64,000 nt of DNA from Pomphorhynchus laevis (Eukaryota; Acanthocephala; Palaeacanthocephala; Echinorhynchida; Pomphorhynchidae): NCBI GenBank assembly GCA_012934845.2, contig WNNJ02003298.1, forward strand, positions 1 to 64,000. Direction: 5' to 3'. Position numbers and translations under genes: made by a program. The notes beneath the pieces are model-generated. The model saw nothing but the letters and a program-made list of their open reading frames with translations, did not search any database and was not told the DNA's origin. Positions 24,861 through 37,203 of the stretch are shown here, piece after piece (position 1 is the stretch's first letter; every line of letters starts with the position of its first letter).

Positions 24861-25849
24861 TGATTCAACCGCGACCGTCAAATACACCTTTCTTACATGA
24901 TGACTGATGGGTGGTTAGGAACGTCTCAGAGTGATACATTAGACTAATTGAGTTGATGATCGAAGTCTAGTTATTTAGCAGCAAATATATATATATTAAA
25001 AATCAGTAGTATACGGCTTTGGCTCATGGACCGTAATTTTAAGCGATCTTTCGTACTGAAAATTATATATACCGATATGCCAATATGTGGCAGAAAGCGT
25101 TCTATACGAAAACGGCTGTGGCAATGGTGTTGTTTTAAAACAGCTTTTCATGATGTCAATTGTGAAGTTGAGTTACAACTAGTAGTAAAGAAAGTTTAGT
25201 TTGATACCAGTTACACTAGAGGATATTAGTCCGCCTGTATGGATTTGGTATGTACAAAGTTAGTTTGAAAATGTCATTATGGAGCGGTTGCATGCTTATG
25301 TATTTTTAACTACTTAGCTCTGTATTATGCCAATTTGTAAGTATTTGAATACCACGCAAAACGAAAATGCGCAGAATATACGTAAAGTATAACATTGAAG
25401 GCGACTTTCTATCTCTACATTTATATCAACAACAGGTATAATCGATATTAAGCTCATGTGTCCGATCAGTAAAGCTACAAACATAATAGCACGCAAGACA
25501 TGACATTTATACGCGTTGATAAAGAACGATATTATGAGACAGCTTTACTATGCACCTTTCAAAGCAGGTTACACTAACTATTTGACAAAATTTTGTTACT
25601 GACTATTATTGTTAAGCTCATTTGCAATAACCATATTTTTTGTAAATGCTCTTTATTATTATCCTACATATAAATATAGAAATGTTTTTAATAAACATTT
25701 ATGAAATAACCCAATAACTCAATTGTAGTGCATATCGTCTCTCACTAAATTTTATAATTTCTTATAGACATATTAGTGTATCATAGCGATTATTCTGATT
25801 GCCAGGGTAGATAAATTTTATATTCTTACAGTATTTGTAATTAATCTTA
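24861..25849. other. No gene seen
   Basis: A moderately complex sequence without a long frame. I can support no feature here. Confidence 0.35.
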
Positions 25850-26410
25850 TTAATTATCTATCATCGATTATTATTCTAATCGATGATTAATCTTATCGAT
25901 GATAAATCTTATCGACGATTAATCTTATCGATGATTAATCTTATCGACGATAAATTTTATCGACGATTAATCTTATCGATGATTAATCTTATCGGTGATT
26001 AATTTTATCGATGATTGATCTTATCGATGATTAATCTTAATGGTGATTTATCTTATCGATTATTAATCTTATTGATGATTAATCTTATCGACGATAAATT
26101 TTATCGACGATTAATCTTATCGATGGTTTATCTCATCGATGAACAATCTCATCAATGATTAATCTTTTCAATGATTTATCATCGACGATTATTCTAATCG
26201 ATGATTAATCTTATCGATGATTAATCTGATCGATGGTTAATCTTATCGATGATTAATTTTATCGATGATTAATCTTATCGATGATTAATCTTATCGATGA
26301 TTAATCTTATCGATGATTAATCTTAATGATGATTTATCTTATCGATTATTAATCTTATTGGTGATTAATCTTATCGATGGTTAATGCCATCGATGATTAA
26401 TCTATAGATG
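25850..26410. repeat. 16-bp minisatellite made of stacked palindromes
   Basis: The unit GATTAATCTTATCGAT is repeated about 35 times with variation. The unit is itself two short palindromes (GATTAATC and ATCGAT) joined by TT, so either strand can form many alternative hairpins. Confidence 0.95.
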
Positions 26411-26508
26411 GCAATCGTATTGTTAATATACTAAATGTTGATTTTATATCTGAAATATTTATAAGACGCATTCATTCGCACTTAATTGTTTTTTGTTTCA
26501 TAATATTA

Positions 26509-28085
26509 AATCAGCTAACTGAGTCTACGTATTGTTATATAATTATAAAATAAACAAAACATAATAATGCTAAATCAAAATTTAATAATTAAATAATAAA
26601 ATTAATAATTGTTTTTAGATTTTCTATAATTTAAATTAAGTTAAAAAATAAAATTTAAAATAAACGTCATTTTTATGGATTGACTAATAAATAACAGACG
26701 TTGTATCATAATAAGAAATAGAGGTCATCAGGAGGAACTGCTATGCTATCAGGTTTCGGCCCCTAACTCCTCTACCCAACATAGCAGCGGGGCCAAATAT
26801 ATGCTAATGATGTATTTCCTCTGAAATAACTATCTAGTATCTTATTCTAATACAAAGTATATTATTTATTATCCATCCATAAAAATTTGCCACTTAAGAG
26901 TTTAAATTTATTCTTTATATTATTGTGTTGATTTATATATTTTACTATTTTCTGCTTGATGTTATTTTTATAGTAACCTAGTTTAAAATATGTATCTATT
27001 AAATTATTTAAATGATTTTTAAGAAAGCCAATATCATTACATATTGTTGCAATTCTTAAAATTTCATTATTTAATGTATTATATTTTATATTATATGGTA
27101 TGCATGAATGCTCATGCAAAAATATGTTTTGTAAATTTAAATATGTCATCTTTACGATATAAATTAATAGTAGTTTTAGTTAATGTTAATTTAATGTTCA
27201 TATCTAGATATACACCTTCTTTATCATTAATATTGGTTTTGTTAAGAATAAGGCTTTCTGGATAAATGTGCTCACTAATTGAATAAAAATTATTAGAATT
27301 AAATACACATATATCATCAATGTATCGAAACATATATTTCATATATTTATATTGTTTAGATTTAGTTTTTACACAGTTATGAACAAATTCATATTCTATA
27401 AAGCTTAAAAACAAGTCAGCTATAATTGGGCTAATTTTACCACCCATTGGAACACCTTCTACTTATCCAAATATAGATGTCCCTACTTTTAAATAATTTT
27501 GATTTATCAAAATATTTAAGGATTCTATTAATTCAATTTTATCCATATATTTATATTTTTTGATGGTTTTATTTTTGTTAGATAGGCGTTATAATTATTA
27601 TAACATACATATGTATATCTTTTTCCGAATATAAGGTTAATTAATTTTACTAACGCTTCTTTAATATCTACTAAACCTAGATTTGTATAAAGAGTACTAA
27701 AATCGTATGTATTTATATTTTGAAAATTTATTCCTTTTGTCTGTTCTAAAAATTCTTCTGTAGAATTAATACTGAAATAGTGTTTTATACCAGTATTAAT
27801 TTCGATTACCTTGCAATATTTTTAAAGTGTGCTTTAATTACTTTAAGTATTTTATTCATATAGACAGAAATTGGTTTTAATGTACATTTAAACGCACTAC
27901 ATATGAACCTATTGGATTTTTATGTAATTTTGGATTCCAATATAATATAGGTATAGTTTTATTATCTAATTCAACCTTTATAACCTTTTTATCCATTATA
28001 GAACAGTGACTTGTAATAATTGTTTCTAAACTCAACTCACTACGTTCATATGTTGGATTTACATTTAAATCATTAGAATTAACCT
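26509..28085 (-). mobile_element. Penelope-like element copy A (5'-truncated)
   Basis: The minus-strand order is RT finger/palm, YIDDIC catalytic box (about 27327-27311), thumb ending in LSGKFLWMDNK (stop near 26862), a ~350-bp noncoding tail, and the terminus at 26509 (reverse complement of GTAGACTCAGTTAGCTGAT). No GIY-YIG domain follows the thumb. The RT frame is interrupted. It lies head to head with copy B. Confidence 0.9.
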
Positions 28086-28884
28086 AATTAACCCATCAGT
28101 CTTTTTGTTGCTAATATTTCAATATTAGCAACAAAAAGACTTAATTTTACATTATTTAAAGATATCGAATATTTATGATGCATGTCACACATGGGATGAA
28201 TGTCACATATATAAATATATTCCGAAAGTAAGGTATAAGCTGATACTGTCATTATGATGAAAAATTTGCAATTATAATATAGAATTGAAATAAATATGTA
28301 ACGATAATATTAGAAACATAGAAACTGAATGTAATTGTAAAAGTCTTAATTTTGAAAAATAACTGAACATATATGCACCATAACCTAGAATTAATCGAAA
28401 ACAATGAATTAAGGAAAATGCTATCAAAAGGGTATATATAAAGATTAAATAATAATACAAAATGAGAGATTTCCGTGGGCATTTTTATGTGTGCATGATG
28501 TGGCAGCCACGAAAGAATCGACAAAACGATACCAGGTACCGTTTCGTCATTATTTTGACTCATCAGTGCCAGATACCTCCCACTACTGGATGCAGAGGAG
28601 GACCGGCAGACGGCACGAGTATGTCAAACGTACTTAATGCTTAAAAATTTCTAGCAAACTAGGTACATGCTTCACCAAAAGGATCTTTAGCAAAGAGCAC
28701 TGGCTAATGCCAGCGCATTCTCTCTCTATTTATCTGCCAACTTATTTGTATTTAACAAGAAAATGAGAGATTTCCGTGGGCATTTTTATGTGTGCATGAT
28801 GTGGCAGCCACTAAAGAATCGACAAAACGATACCAGGTCCTCCTGGTATCGTTTGATATCAGGAAGACCTGGTATCAAATATCT
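28086..28884. repeat. Spacer between the head-to-head PLEs, with a direct repeat
   Basis: 28462-28540 and 28763-28840 are near-identical direct repeats beginning ATGAGAGATTTCCGTGG. Near 28098-28140 a short foldback (AGTCTTTTTGTTGCTAATAT and its complement) abuts copy A. The frames reading MRDFRGHFYVCMMWQP from both repeats are probably incidental, since the same segment carries a hammerhead candidate on the other strand. Confidence 0.7.
28515..28576 (-). ncRNA. Candidate type I hammerhead ribozyme
   Basis: On the minus strand: CTGATGA (28566-28560), helix II GTCA/TGAC with a 6-nt loop, GAAA (28545-28542), then helix III ACGGTACC pairing with GGTATCGT (28542-28535 with 28533-28526). The tight loop means the innermost two pairs probably open. 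After the closing U comes U-rich sequence and TGTC, which can pair with GGCA before CTGATGA as helix I, with one bulged U. All conserved core bases are present; only helix I and the GUU cleavage triplet are weak. The second direct repeat (28763-28870) lacks the CTGATGA strand. Confidence 0.6.
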
Positions 28885-30495
28885 CCTGATGAAAGAAGTT
28901 AATTCGAATGATTTAAATATAAACACAACATATGTTAGTAGTGATTTAAGTTTAGAAACAATTATTACAAGTCATTGTTCTATAATGGATAAAAAGGGTA
29001 TAAAATTGAAATAAAACTATACCTATATAATATTGGAATCCAAGATTACATAAAAATCCAATGAAAGCTAGGTTCATATGTAGTGCATTTAAATGTACAT
29101 TAAAACCATTTCTGTCTATATGAATAAAATACTTAAAGTAATTAAAACACACTTCAAAAAATGTTGTAAGGTAATCGAAATTAATACTGGTATAAAACAC
29201 TATTTCATTATAAATTCTACAAAAATATTTTTAGAACACACAAAATGAATAAAATTTCTGAATATAAATACATACGATTTTAGTACGCTTTATACAAATC
29301 TAGATTTAGTAGATATTAAAGAAGCGTTATTAAAATTAATTAATCTTCTATTCGGTAAAAGATATACATATATATATGTTATAATAATTATAACGCCTAT
29401 TTAACAAAAATTGTATCATCAAGTAAATATAAATATATGGATAAAATTGAATTAATAGAATCCTTAAATATTTTGATAAATCAAATTTATTTAAAAGTAG
29501 GGACATCTATATTTAGACAAGTAAAAGATGTTCCAATGGGTAGTAATATTAGCCCAATTATAGCTGACTTGTTTTTAAGTTTTATAGAATATGAATTTGT
29601 TCATAACTGTGTAAAAACTAAATCTAAACAATATAAAGATATGAAATACATGTTTCGATATATTGATGATATATGTGTATTTAATTCTAATGATTTTTAT
29701 TCAATTAGTGAGCACATTTATCCAGAAAGCCTTTTCTTAACAAAACCAATATTAATGATAAAGAAGGTGTATACCTAGATATGAACATTAAATTAACATT
29801 AACTAAAACTACTATTAATTTATATCGTAAAGATGACATATTTAAATTTACAAGAAACATATTTTTGCATGAGCATTCATGCATAGCATATGATATTAAA
29901 TATAATACATTAAATAATGAAATTTTAAGAATTGCAACAATATGTAATGATATTGGTTTTCTTCAAAATCATTTAAATAATTTAATAGATACATATTTTA
30001 AACTAGGTTACTATAAAAATAACATCAAGCAGAAAATAGTAAAATATATAAATCAACACAATAATATAAAGAATAAATTTAAAATCATTAGTTAAAAATT
30101 TTAATGAATGGATAATAAATAGTATACTTTGCATTATAATTGGATACTCTATAATCAAATTTCATCTAAGGAAATACGTCATAAGCAAGTTTTTGACCCG
30201 TTGCTATGTTTATTCGATGAATGTGTGCCGAAACCTGATAATACTGCTAATATTGATGACTGTTAATACACCTTCTGATACAACGTCTGTTATTTATTAG
30301 TCAATTCATAAAAATTGACTTATATTTAAAATTTCAATTTTTATTTAAACTTGATATAGATCATATAAAATCTTATGACAATTATTTATAATTATTTATT
30401 ATCTTATTGTTAAATTTTGATTTAACATTTTTATTTAATTTTGGAATTATATTAAATGCATAGACTCTGTCAGCTGATTTGATTTATTCGGCTTT
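28885..30495 (+). mobile_element. Penelope-like element copy B (5'-truncated)
   Basis: Plus-strand copy starting at a point of the element close to where copy A stops. It covers the SLETIITSHCSIMDKKG region, the RT with VPMGSNISPIIADLFLSF and YIDDICVF (about 29650-29690), the thumb, and a decayed tail. The terminus occurs twice, at about 30460 and again at about 30550, with the ~90-bp end duplicated in tandem. The RT frame is interrupted. Confidence 0.9.
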
Positions 30496-30579
30496 TGCAC
30501 AAGCTTTGCAATCAAAATGAACTTTTTTCGATTTTATAATTATATTAAGTACGTAGACTCACTTAGCTGATTTGATTTA

Positions 30580-32950
30580 TTCGAATTAATTAAACTACAT
30601 TTTTGTATTCAAATTCTTAGTAATTGTAAATATATAGCAATTGATTAGATTTAACTTATAGATTCAAGCCATATAAATATAGTAATGCAAATAAATCACA
30701 CTTGTTATTTCATCTGTATTATATTTGATAATTATTTAATGCATTTTAGTTACTTAAATCTAAAAATGTCAATAAATTAAAGTACAATTCAAAAACAGTT
30801 ACTTTTTAATCTTGATATATACAGTTGTATGTATCGAGATTATGTATGTATTTCGCATCACTACGAGATATAACACGATGAATAGCTAAAAAGTAATTCT
30901 TATCTTCCGGAAAGTAAATTATCATATTGAATGTATTTGACAACACTAACAACTAAAACATAAGTTTATTGAGAATTTATTGCTTCTAAGAAGAATTAAG
31001 TATCACAAGCTCAGTAATAACCTTTTTAATTAAGCAGCAAGAATTTATGGCGTCTCTAGGCGATGGAGAATTTTATTAAAAAGTGAAAAGCGGTAATGTT
31101 GCGAAACAAATATATTTTATAAAATATAATAAAAGTGTCCCTTAGCTTTATTACACAGATCTTGAATCAATTTCCCAATTTGCAACTAACAAAATAAATG
31201 CATAAAAAGGCAGTCAGTAAAGAAAGTGACTGCCTATGTCTAATTTATTCAGTTGCCAGCCTAACAATCCTTATACTGATCATTAAATAGCGATATAAAG
31301 CTCTACATATATTTTAAATTTATTATTTAAATAATTATTTTTAATAATTATTTAATAATTATTTTTTAATCGATTTTAATAATTATTTTTTGGCGCAATT
31401 ATTTTTTCTCTGGAGATTTTAAATAAAACGTAAGTTTCACGTGAGCTTTATTAACCTTGGATCACTGTTTCAAATCCACTCTGCAATACCAGCGTTGTTT
31501 GCTCCACGAAATTGTACCTTTACAAGTGACGAATGCTCAGTGTAATATTTGGTGGAAATCGTAAGGAATTACATGTATAACAATTGTTCTTGACCTTTAT
31601 AGTTTTCGACAGAGGTGGGAAATAATTCAGAAAATAATTTTCTCTAATATCTTACTAAAATTATAAAATAGAATATTGTCTGTACAAAATCGCGTTAGAT
31701 ATGCCACATTAAAATTTTGTAATTTATTTAGAATAATTATTCAAATTTTTATATTAAATTCAAATATTCGTAAAATAAATTAAGACCTATGATGATGGCA
31801 GTTGTCTCCCAATACAGCGAATTCAAAAATAGTAAGAATTTTTAAGAATTTTGGAAGTAAAATCATTTTTTGCCCTTTGATATTATTTTAACTTTCTTTA
31901 TTTCTCAATATCTCAACAGTTCAATATTGTCTTTATTAATCTTTTATTAAGATTAATAAAGTAATATTAATAATTTATACTAGTCTTTATTATTTTTCAG
32001 TATTAAAAAAATTTATATAAATTTTTATTAAATAAAAATTTAATTTTATTAAACACTTTAAGCATTACGTTTTTTATTAGAATCATGTAATGCTAAACGC
32101 TATCAATCTATTAATTTAGTTTATGACTAAATTAATGCACATATTTAAGAAAATGCTCTAGGCATTAGTACCAAATAAAATTTGTATTTCTTCAAGCCGC
32201 TTCAATAAATTAATTTCGAATTTCTAGCATTAAACCCTGTATTTTCAAATAAAGATATTCAAATCATGCTTAATAAAATCAAAATTACGAAAATGTTAAT
32301 ACATTTTAATATCTTTGATAATAACAGAGTGCTAAAACCAAACCTTTCAAATATCTCTACCTAATTTTAAGGATGTAATTATTTCAAATATTTGAAAAGT
32401 GTAATCAAGAAATAATCTTTAATTGAATGAGTTTTATAAGTGGTTTATACATGACCGTTGAGCTCTAAAACACGCAAATGTCGATCGCATGATTGCGAAG
32501 ACTACTTTGCGATTCAAATTAACGATTATGTTAGCGTATCATATATTCATCTTCCTAGTTAGTTTACAAACAATTGATTAAAACACCCAAAAAATAATGG
32601 ATTCCTTTACTGCAAAACATCATGCAGCTAATAAATAACATCCTTTTAATCCCGAAATTGTCCGGGTATATATAAGGAGACTTGAGTATTCCCACTTTGT
32701 TTTTAACACTTTATTTTATTGCTGCATATGCACCTAGAGGTCGAAAACTCTAAACGAACGAAGCTACTATCAATCAAAGCAACTAATTTATTGCATTTAA
32801 CTTGCGCGATTAATTATTATTAATTAATTATTCGAATGAAGATAACCGAGCTATTAAAAAAATTAATGAATTATTAAGGTAAAAAACAAAAAACAAACAA
32901 CAAACAACAAAAACATGCTATTATTGATGTATACTAAAAATATACTACCG
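30580..32950. other. AT-rich stretch without a gene
   Basis: Only short A/T repeats and chance frames. Nothing with coding character or family similarity is visible. Confidence 0.4.
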
Positions 32951-32954
32951 TCAA

Positions 32955-33052
32955 TAATATATACGTTAATATACGTTAATATATACGTTAATATACGTTA
33001 ATATATACGTTAATATACGTTAATATATACGTTAATATACGTTAATAATTTA
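32955..33052. repeat. 22-bp minisatellite, about 4 copies
   Basis: GTTAATATACGTTAATATATAC is repeated in tandem; the alternation of TATACG and TATATACG spacing gives a 22-bp period. A 99-residue frame at 33133-33432 (plus) follows but shows no family signature. Confidence 0.85.
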
Positions 33053-33649
33053 ACGAACGTCGAAAATCGTTCGTTTAAATTTTACAGTATAGAGGCCAGA
33101 AAAAACTACGTTCAAGCGAGCGTTAAGATTTATTGAATCAGAAAAGAATCGAACCGGTTCGATTTTTGTACATGTATGTTCCTTGGTTTGCATTCCTTGG
33201 TGTATGCTTTGATGTCATGAATAGCGTTGTGACGTATCGTAGACAACGCGTCCTTTTTACAGTCAAAGGCATGACCAATATTCATGTTTTCTCCATAATA
33301 ACATTTCTAGTTTTCCAGATCCGATGGTGTCTTTCCATATCCAAAACAAATTACCTCTTCAATTCTATTTTGTTTTGGTGGAACTTCTCAATCGATAATG
33401 CTAATGAGCTTATGAAACATAAACGCCTGTGAAACGCGAATTGAAATTTACCCAAGTTATATAGAGGTAAGACACTATATCATCTTCTCTTCTTAATTCC
33501 AAATTCAGATGGAGATAAATAATCATAAATGTTGCCTTTTGGATTCTAAAGAGTGCTTTACCAAATAAGCCAAGATCGTATGTTGTACAAATAGATAAAT
33601 GCAAATAATTAGATAAATTTTGTGAACATTGCATTCATGTCTTTTTAGA

Positions 33650-33838
33650 TTAAAGCGGTGATTGTGGGAGAACATTATAGACATGAGAAGTATTTTTATT
33701 GAATAAAAATTGTTGAGCTTTCGACCACCAAGGCCATTATCATGATAATGGCCTTGGTGGTCGAAAGCTCAACAATTTTTATTCAATAAAAATACTTCTC
33801 ATGTCTATAATGTTCTCCCACAATCACAGCTTTAATTA
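33650..33838. repeat. Near-perfect palindrome of about 190 bp
   Basis: The two ~93-bp arms meet around 33740-33750 (ATTATCATGATAAT) and are reverse complements almost throughout. Each arm carries TGGCC...GGTC-GAAAGC, the PLE-type ribozyme-like hairpin, followed by CAATTTTTATTCAATAAAAAT. It looks like two PLE 3' ends joined tail-inward. Confidence 0.93.
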
Positions 33839-34079
33839 GATAAATAATCAAATTATTACAATTGTTTATAATTAAAAAATTTAAAATAATATTAATAATT
33901 TAAACTAATTTATTAACAAAATTGTTAAACTATTCTAACTACAATAAAATAACATACAATATAATATACATACACTTTCAAACCATACAATAGTCATCCC
34001 AGGATAAAAGAATAAAAGGTCTCTGGCCGTCAAACAGTAATGCCACGAGGCATCCCCTCTTCGATATAAAAGTGTTGTT

Positions 34080-35440
34080 CTTGCTATGGCGTTGTTGCCA
34101 AATACTTGAGGTGTCGGTGCGCGAAATCGAATAAACCATGTCTTAATTGCTCAGCTCCAAACTGCCTACGCAAAACTCAATGTGATCAGGAATTCGGCAA
34201 TCACGGTAACAACGAGTTTCAAATTGTACAGGAGCTTCAACCCTCGAATGTATGAGCATCACACGATCCAATATCCATGACAGAGATAAATTTGGAAAAA
34301 TGCTCACTTGACATTGTGTACGACGAAATAATCCAATGGTGTCCAAATCTTTTTATATTACCGATGTGTAGTGCAAGCAAGGAATTTCTTGGTCTAATTA
34401 CAACGTGTTTCGATGGCTTTAATAAAGCAAGAATATATCGAAATGATCCTTTGAAAATGGCCACCGTGCTATGTCAAATTCTTTTGCAGAGAATTCCGAC
34501 ACGGAAAGTTAAACTAATTAGGAAAACCCTTGAACGGAGAATATTACTTTGGAGAGGGGGAACTTAATGAGTTACTGGCAGAAGCACGATTTCTTCAAAA
34601 ATGTCGGGTAAGTGAATTAGAAAAAGATGGAAACATGCCCACATTAGATATAAAAAAGGCTGTTAATCTTATTAAATCTGGAAAAATCAGCAAAGCATCG
34701 CGATTATTAAAACAACGGTCTGGTGGTGGAATATTGTCATTGGGAACGGAACTTGACGGTATTACCGTGCTTCAAAAACTAAGGGAGCTTCATCCTACTA
34801 ACGCGTCGGCGTCTGACAGCCTGATGCTTAGAGATAGGTTGGATGAATACGTGGAACATCATGCCTCACGACTTTTATGATTTGACGCCTGAGGAAGTTA
34901 TAACAGCAGCAAAACAAACACGCGGATCTGCTGGTTCGTCTGGAGTAGACTCTGATGGTTGGAGACATTTTCTTACATAATTTGGTAATAGTTCTAATCT
35001 TCTAGCCGACAATATATGTGAATTCGGAATTAAGATATCGACTGAATCTATTGAGCAATCCCTTCTGCCGGCATATACAGTAAGCCGTTTGATACCATTA
35101 AACAAGATGCCTGGTGTCAGACCAATTAGAATTGGTGAGGTAGTGAGGAGAATAGTTGGTCGTGATTTGCTTTCACGCATCAAAAATGATCTGACAGCAG
35201 TATGTGGGAGTTTTCAACTATGCGCTACCAACTATGTGGTACCAAATTGCTGTCCATTCAGTCCGAACAGCGTATGAAAAATCAGCCGACAATTGTATGC
35301 TATTGTTAGATGCAAGAAACGCATTTAATTGTGTTAACAGAGAAATGGCTCTAACGAACATGAAATATATGTCCAGCTTTATCGACGATATTTAATAAAA
35401 TGTATGGGCAACCATCAATTCTTACCGTGGATAAATCAAA
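34080..35440 (+). mobile_element. LINE-type reverse transcriptase element, 5' part
   Basis: In order on the plus strand: a cysteine cluster CRCAKSNKPCLNC (about 34115-34180), a linker, LLAEARFLQKCRVSELEKDGNMPTLDIKKAVNLIKSGKISKASRLL, then RT blocks RLIPLNKMPGVRPIRIGEVVRRIVGRDLL (about 35080-35175) and LLLDARNAFNCVNREMAL (about 35300-35350). The frame is disrupted in several places. It continues at 37204 after a nested PLE. The RT type, with an N-terminal Cys cluster and a C-terminal nuclease-like block, is widespread in animals. I treat it as a LINE, but the exact clade is uncertain. Confidence 0.8.
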
Positions 35441-37203
35441 TCAGCTGAGTCTACGTATTTAATATAATTATAAAATAAACAAAACATAATAATGCTAAAT
35501 CAAAATTTAATAATGAAATAATAAAATTAATAATTGTTTTTAGATTTTCTATAATTTAAATCAAGTTAAAATAAAAAATTGAAATTTAAAATAAACGTCA
35601 TTTTTATGAATTGGACAATAAATAACAGACGTTGTATCAGAATAAGAATTAGAGGTCATCAGGAGGAACTGCTATGCTATCAGGTTTCGGCCACTAACTC
35701 CTCTACCCAACATAGCAGCGGGGCCAAATACATGCTAATGATGTATTTACTCTGAAATAACTATCTAGTATCTTATTCTAATACAAAGTATATTATTTAT
35801 TATCCATCCATAAAAATTTGCCACTTAAGAGTTTAAATTTATTCTTTATATTATAGTGTTGATTTATATATTTTACTATTTTCTGCATGATGTTATTTTT
35901 ATAGTAACCTAGTTTAAAATATGTATCTATTAAATTATTTAAATGATTTTGAAGAAAGCAATATCATTACATATTGTTGCAATTCTTAAAATTTCATTAT
36001 TTAATGTATTATATTTTATATTATATGGTATGCATGAATGCTCATGCAAAAATATGTTTCTTGTAAATTTAAATATGTCATCTTTACGATATAAATTAAA
36101 AGTAATTTTAGTTAATGTTATTTTAATGTTCATATCTAGATATACACCTTCTTTATCATTAATATTGGTTTTGTTAAGAATAAGGCTTTCTGGATAAATG
36201 TGTTCACTAATTGAATAAAAATTATTAGAATTAAATACACATATATCATCAATGTATCGAAACATATATTTCATATATTTATATTGTTTAGATTTAGTTT
36301 TTACACAGTTATGAACAAATTCATATTCTATAAAACTTAAAAACAAGTCAGCTTTAATTGGGCTAATATTACCACCCATTGGAACATCTTTTACTTGTCT
36401 AAATATAGATGTCCCTACTTTTAAATAAATTTGATTTATCAAAATATTTAAGGATTCTATTAATTCAATTTTATCCATATATTTATATTTACTTGATGAT
36501 ACAATTTTTGTTAAATAAGCGTTATAATTATTATAACATATATATGTATATCTTTTACCGAATATAAGATTAATTAATTTTAATAACGCTTCTTTAATAT
36601 CTACTAAATCTAGATTTGTATAAAGCGTACTAAAATCGTATGTATTTATATTTTTAAAATTTGTTCCTTTTGTCTGCTCTAAAAATTCTTTTGTAGAATT
36701 AATACTGAAATTGTGTTTGATACCAGTATTAATTTCGATTACCTTACAATATTTGTTGAAGTGTGTTTTAATTACTTTAAGTATCTTATTCATATAGGCA
36801 GAAAGTGATTTTAATGTACATTAAAACGCACTACATATGAACCTAGATTTTATTGGATTTTTATGTAATTTTGGATTCCAATATAATATAGGTATAGTTT
36901 TATTATCTGATTCAACCTTTATACCTTTTTATCCATTATAGAACAGTGACTTGTAATAATTGTTTCTAAACTTAACTCACTGCGTTCATATGTTGGATTA
37001 ACATTTAAATCATTAGAATTAACCTCTTTCACTAGTATATCATAATAAAGCTTTTTGCATATGAAGACAAAGTTATTACTAGCTTTATCAATAGTTGTTA
37101 TTATATAGTTATCCTTTAATTTAGTAAGTTCTTTATACATATCTTTATTAATTTTATTCTTTCTTTTATAATTGTTTGTTATTTTCATTTTATTTGTAAT
37201 TTA
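35441..37203 (-). mobile_element. Penelope-like element copy C, nested in the LINE
   Basis: The best-preserved RT frame of this family is 35939-36793 on the minus strand (284 aa). It shows the STLYTNLDLVDIKEAL palm block, VPMGGNISPIKADLFLSF, and YRYIDDIC-type catalytic residues (FRYIDDICVF), then the thumb. The 3' terminus lies at 35441 directly against LINE sequence encoding PSILTVD. The truncated 5' end at about 37203 abuts LINE sequence encoding LLSAEGFTQGDP. The insertion is therefore younger than the LINE. Confidence 0.92.

Noticed and set aside
25850-26410. Array of transcription-factor sites or CRISPR
   Set aside because: It is a simple 16-bp minisatellite; the ATCGAT and GATTAATC words follow from the unit.
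28462-29014. MRDFRGHFYVCMMWQP frames as a small gene family
   Set aside because: Two copies arise from a direct repeat; they diverge in frame after the repeat and overlap a ribozyme candidate on the other strand.
33133-33432. 99-residue plus-strand ORF as a gene
   Set aside because: No family resemblance, no supporting splice or start context, and it lies in repeat-rich DNA.
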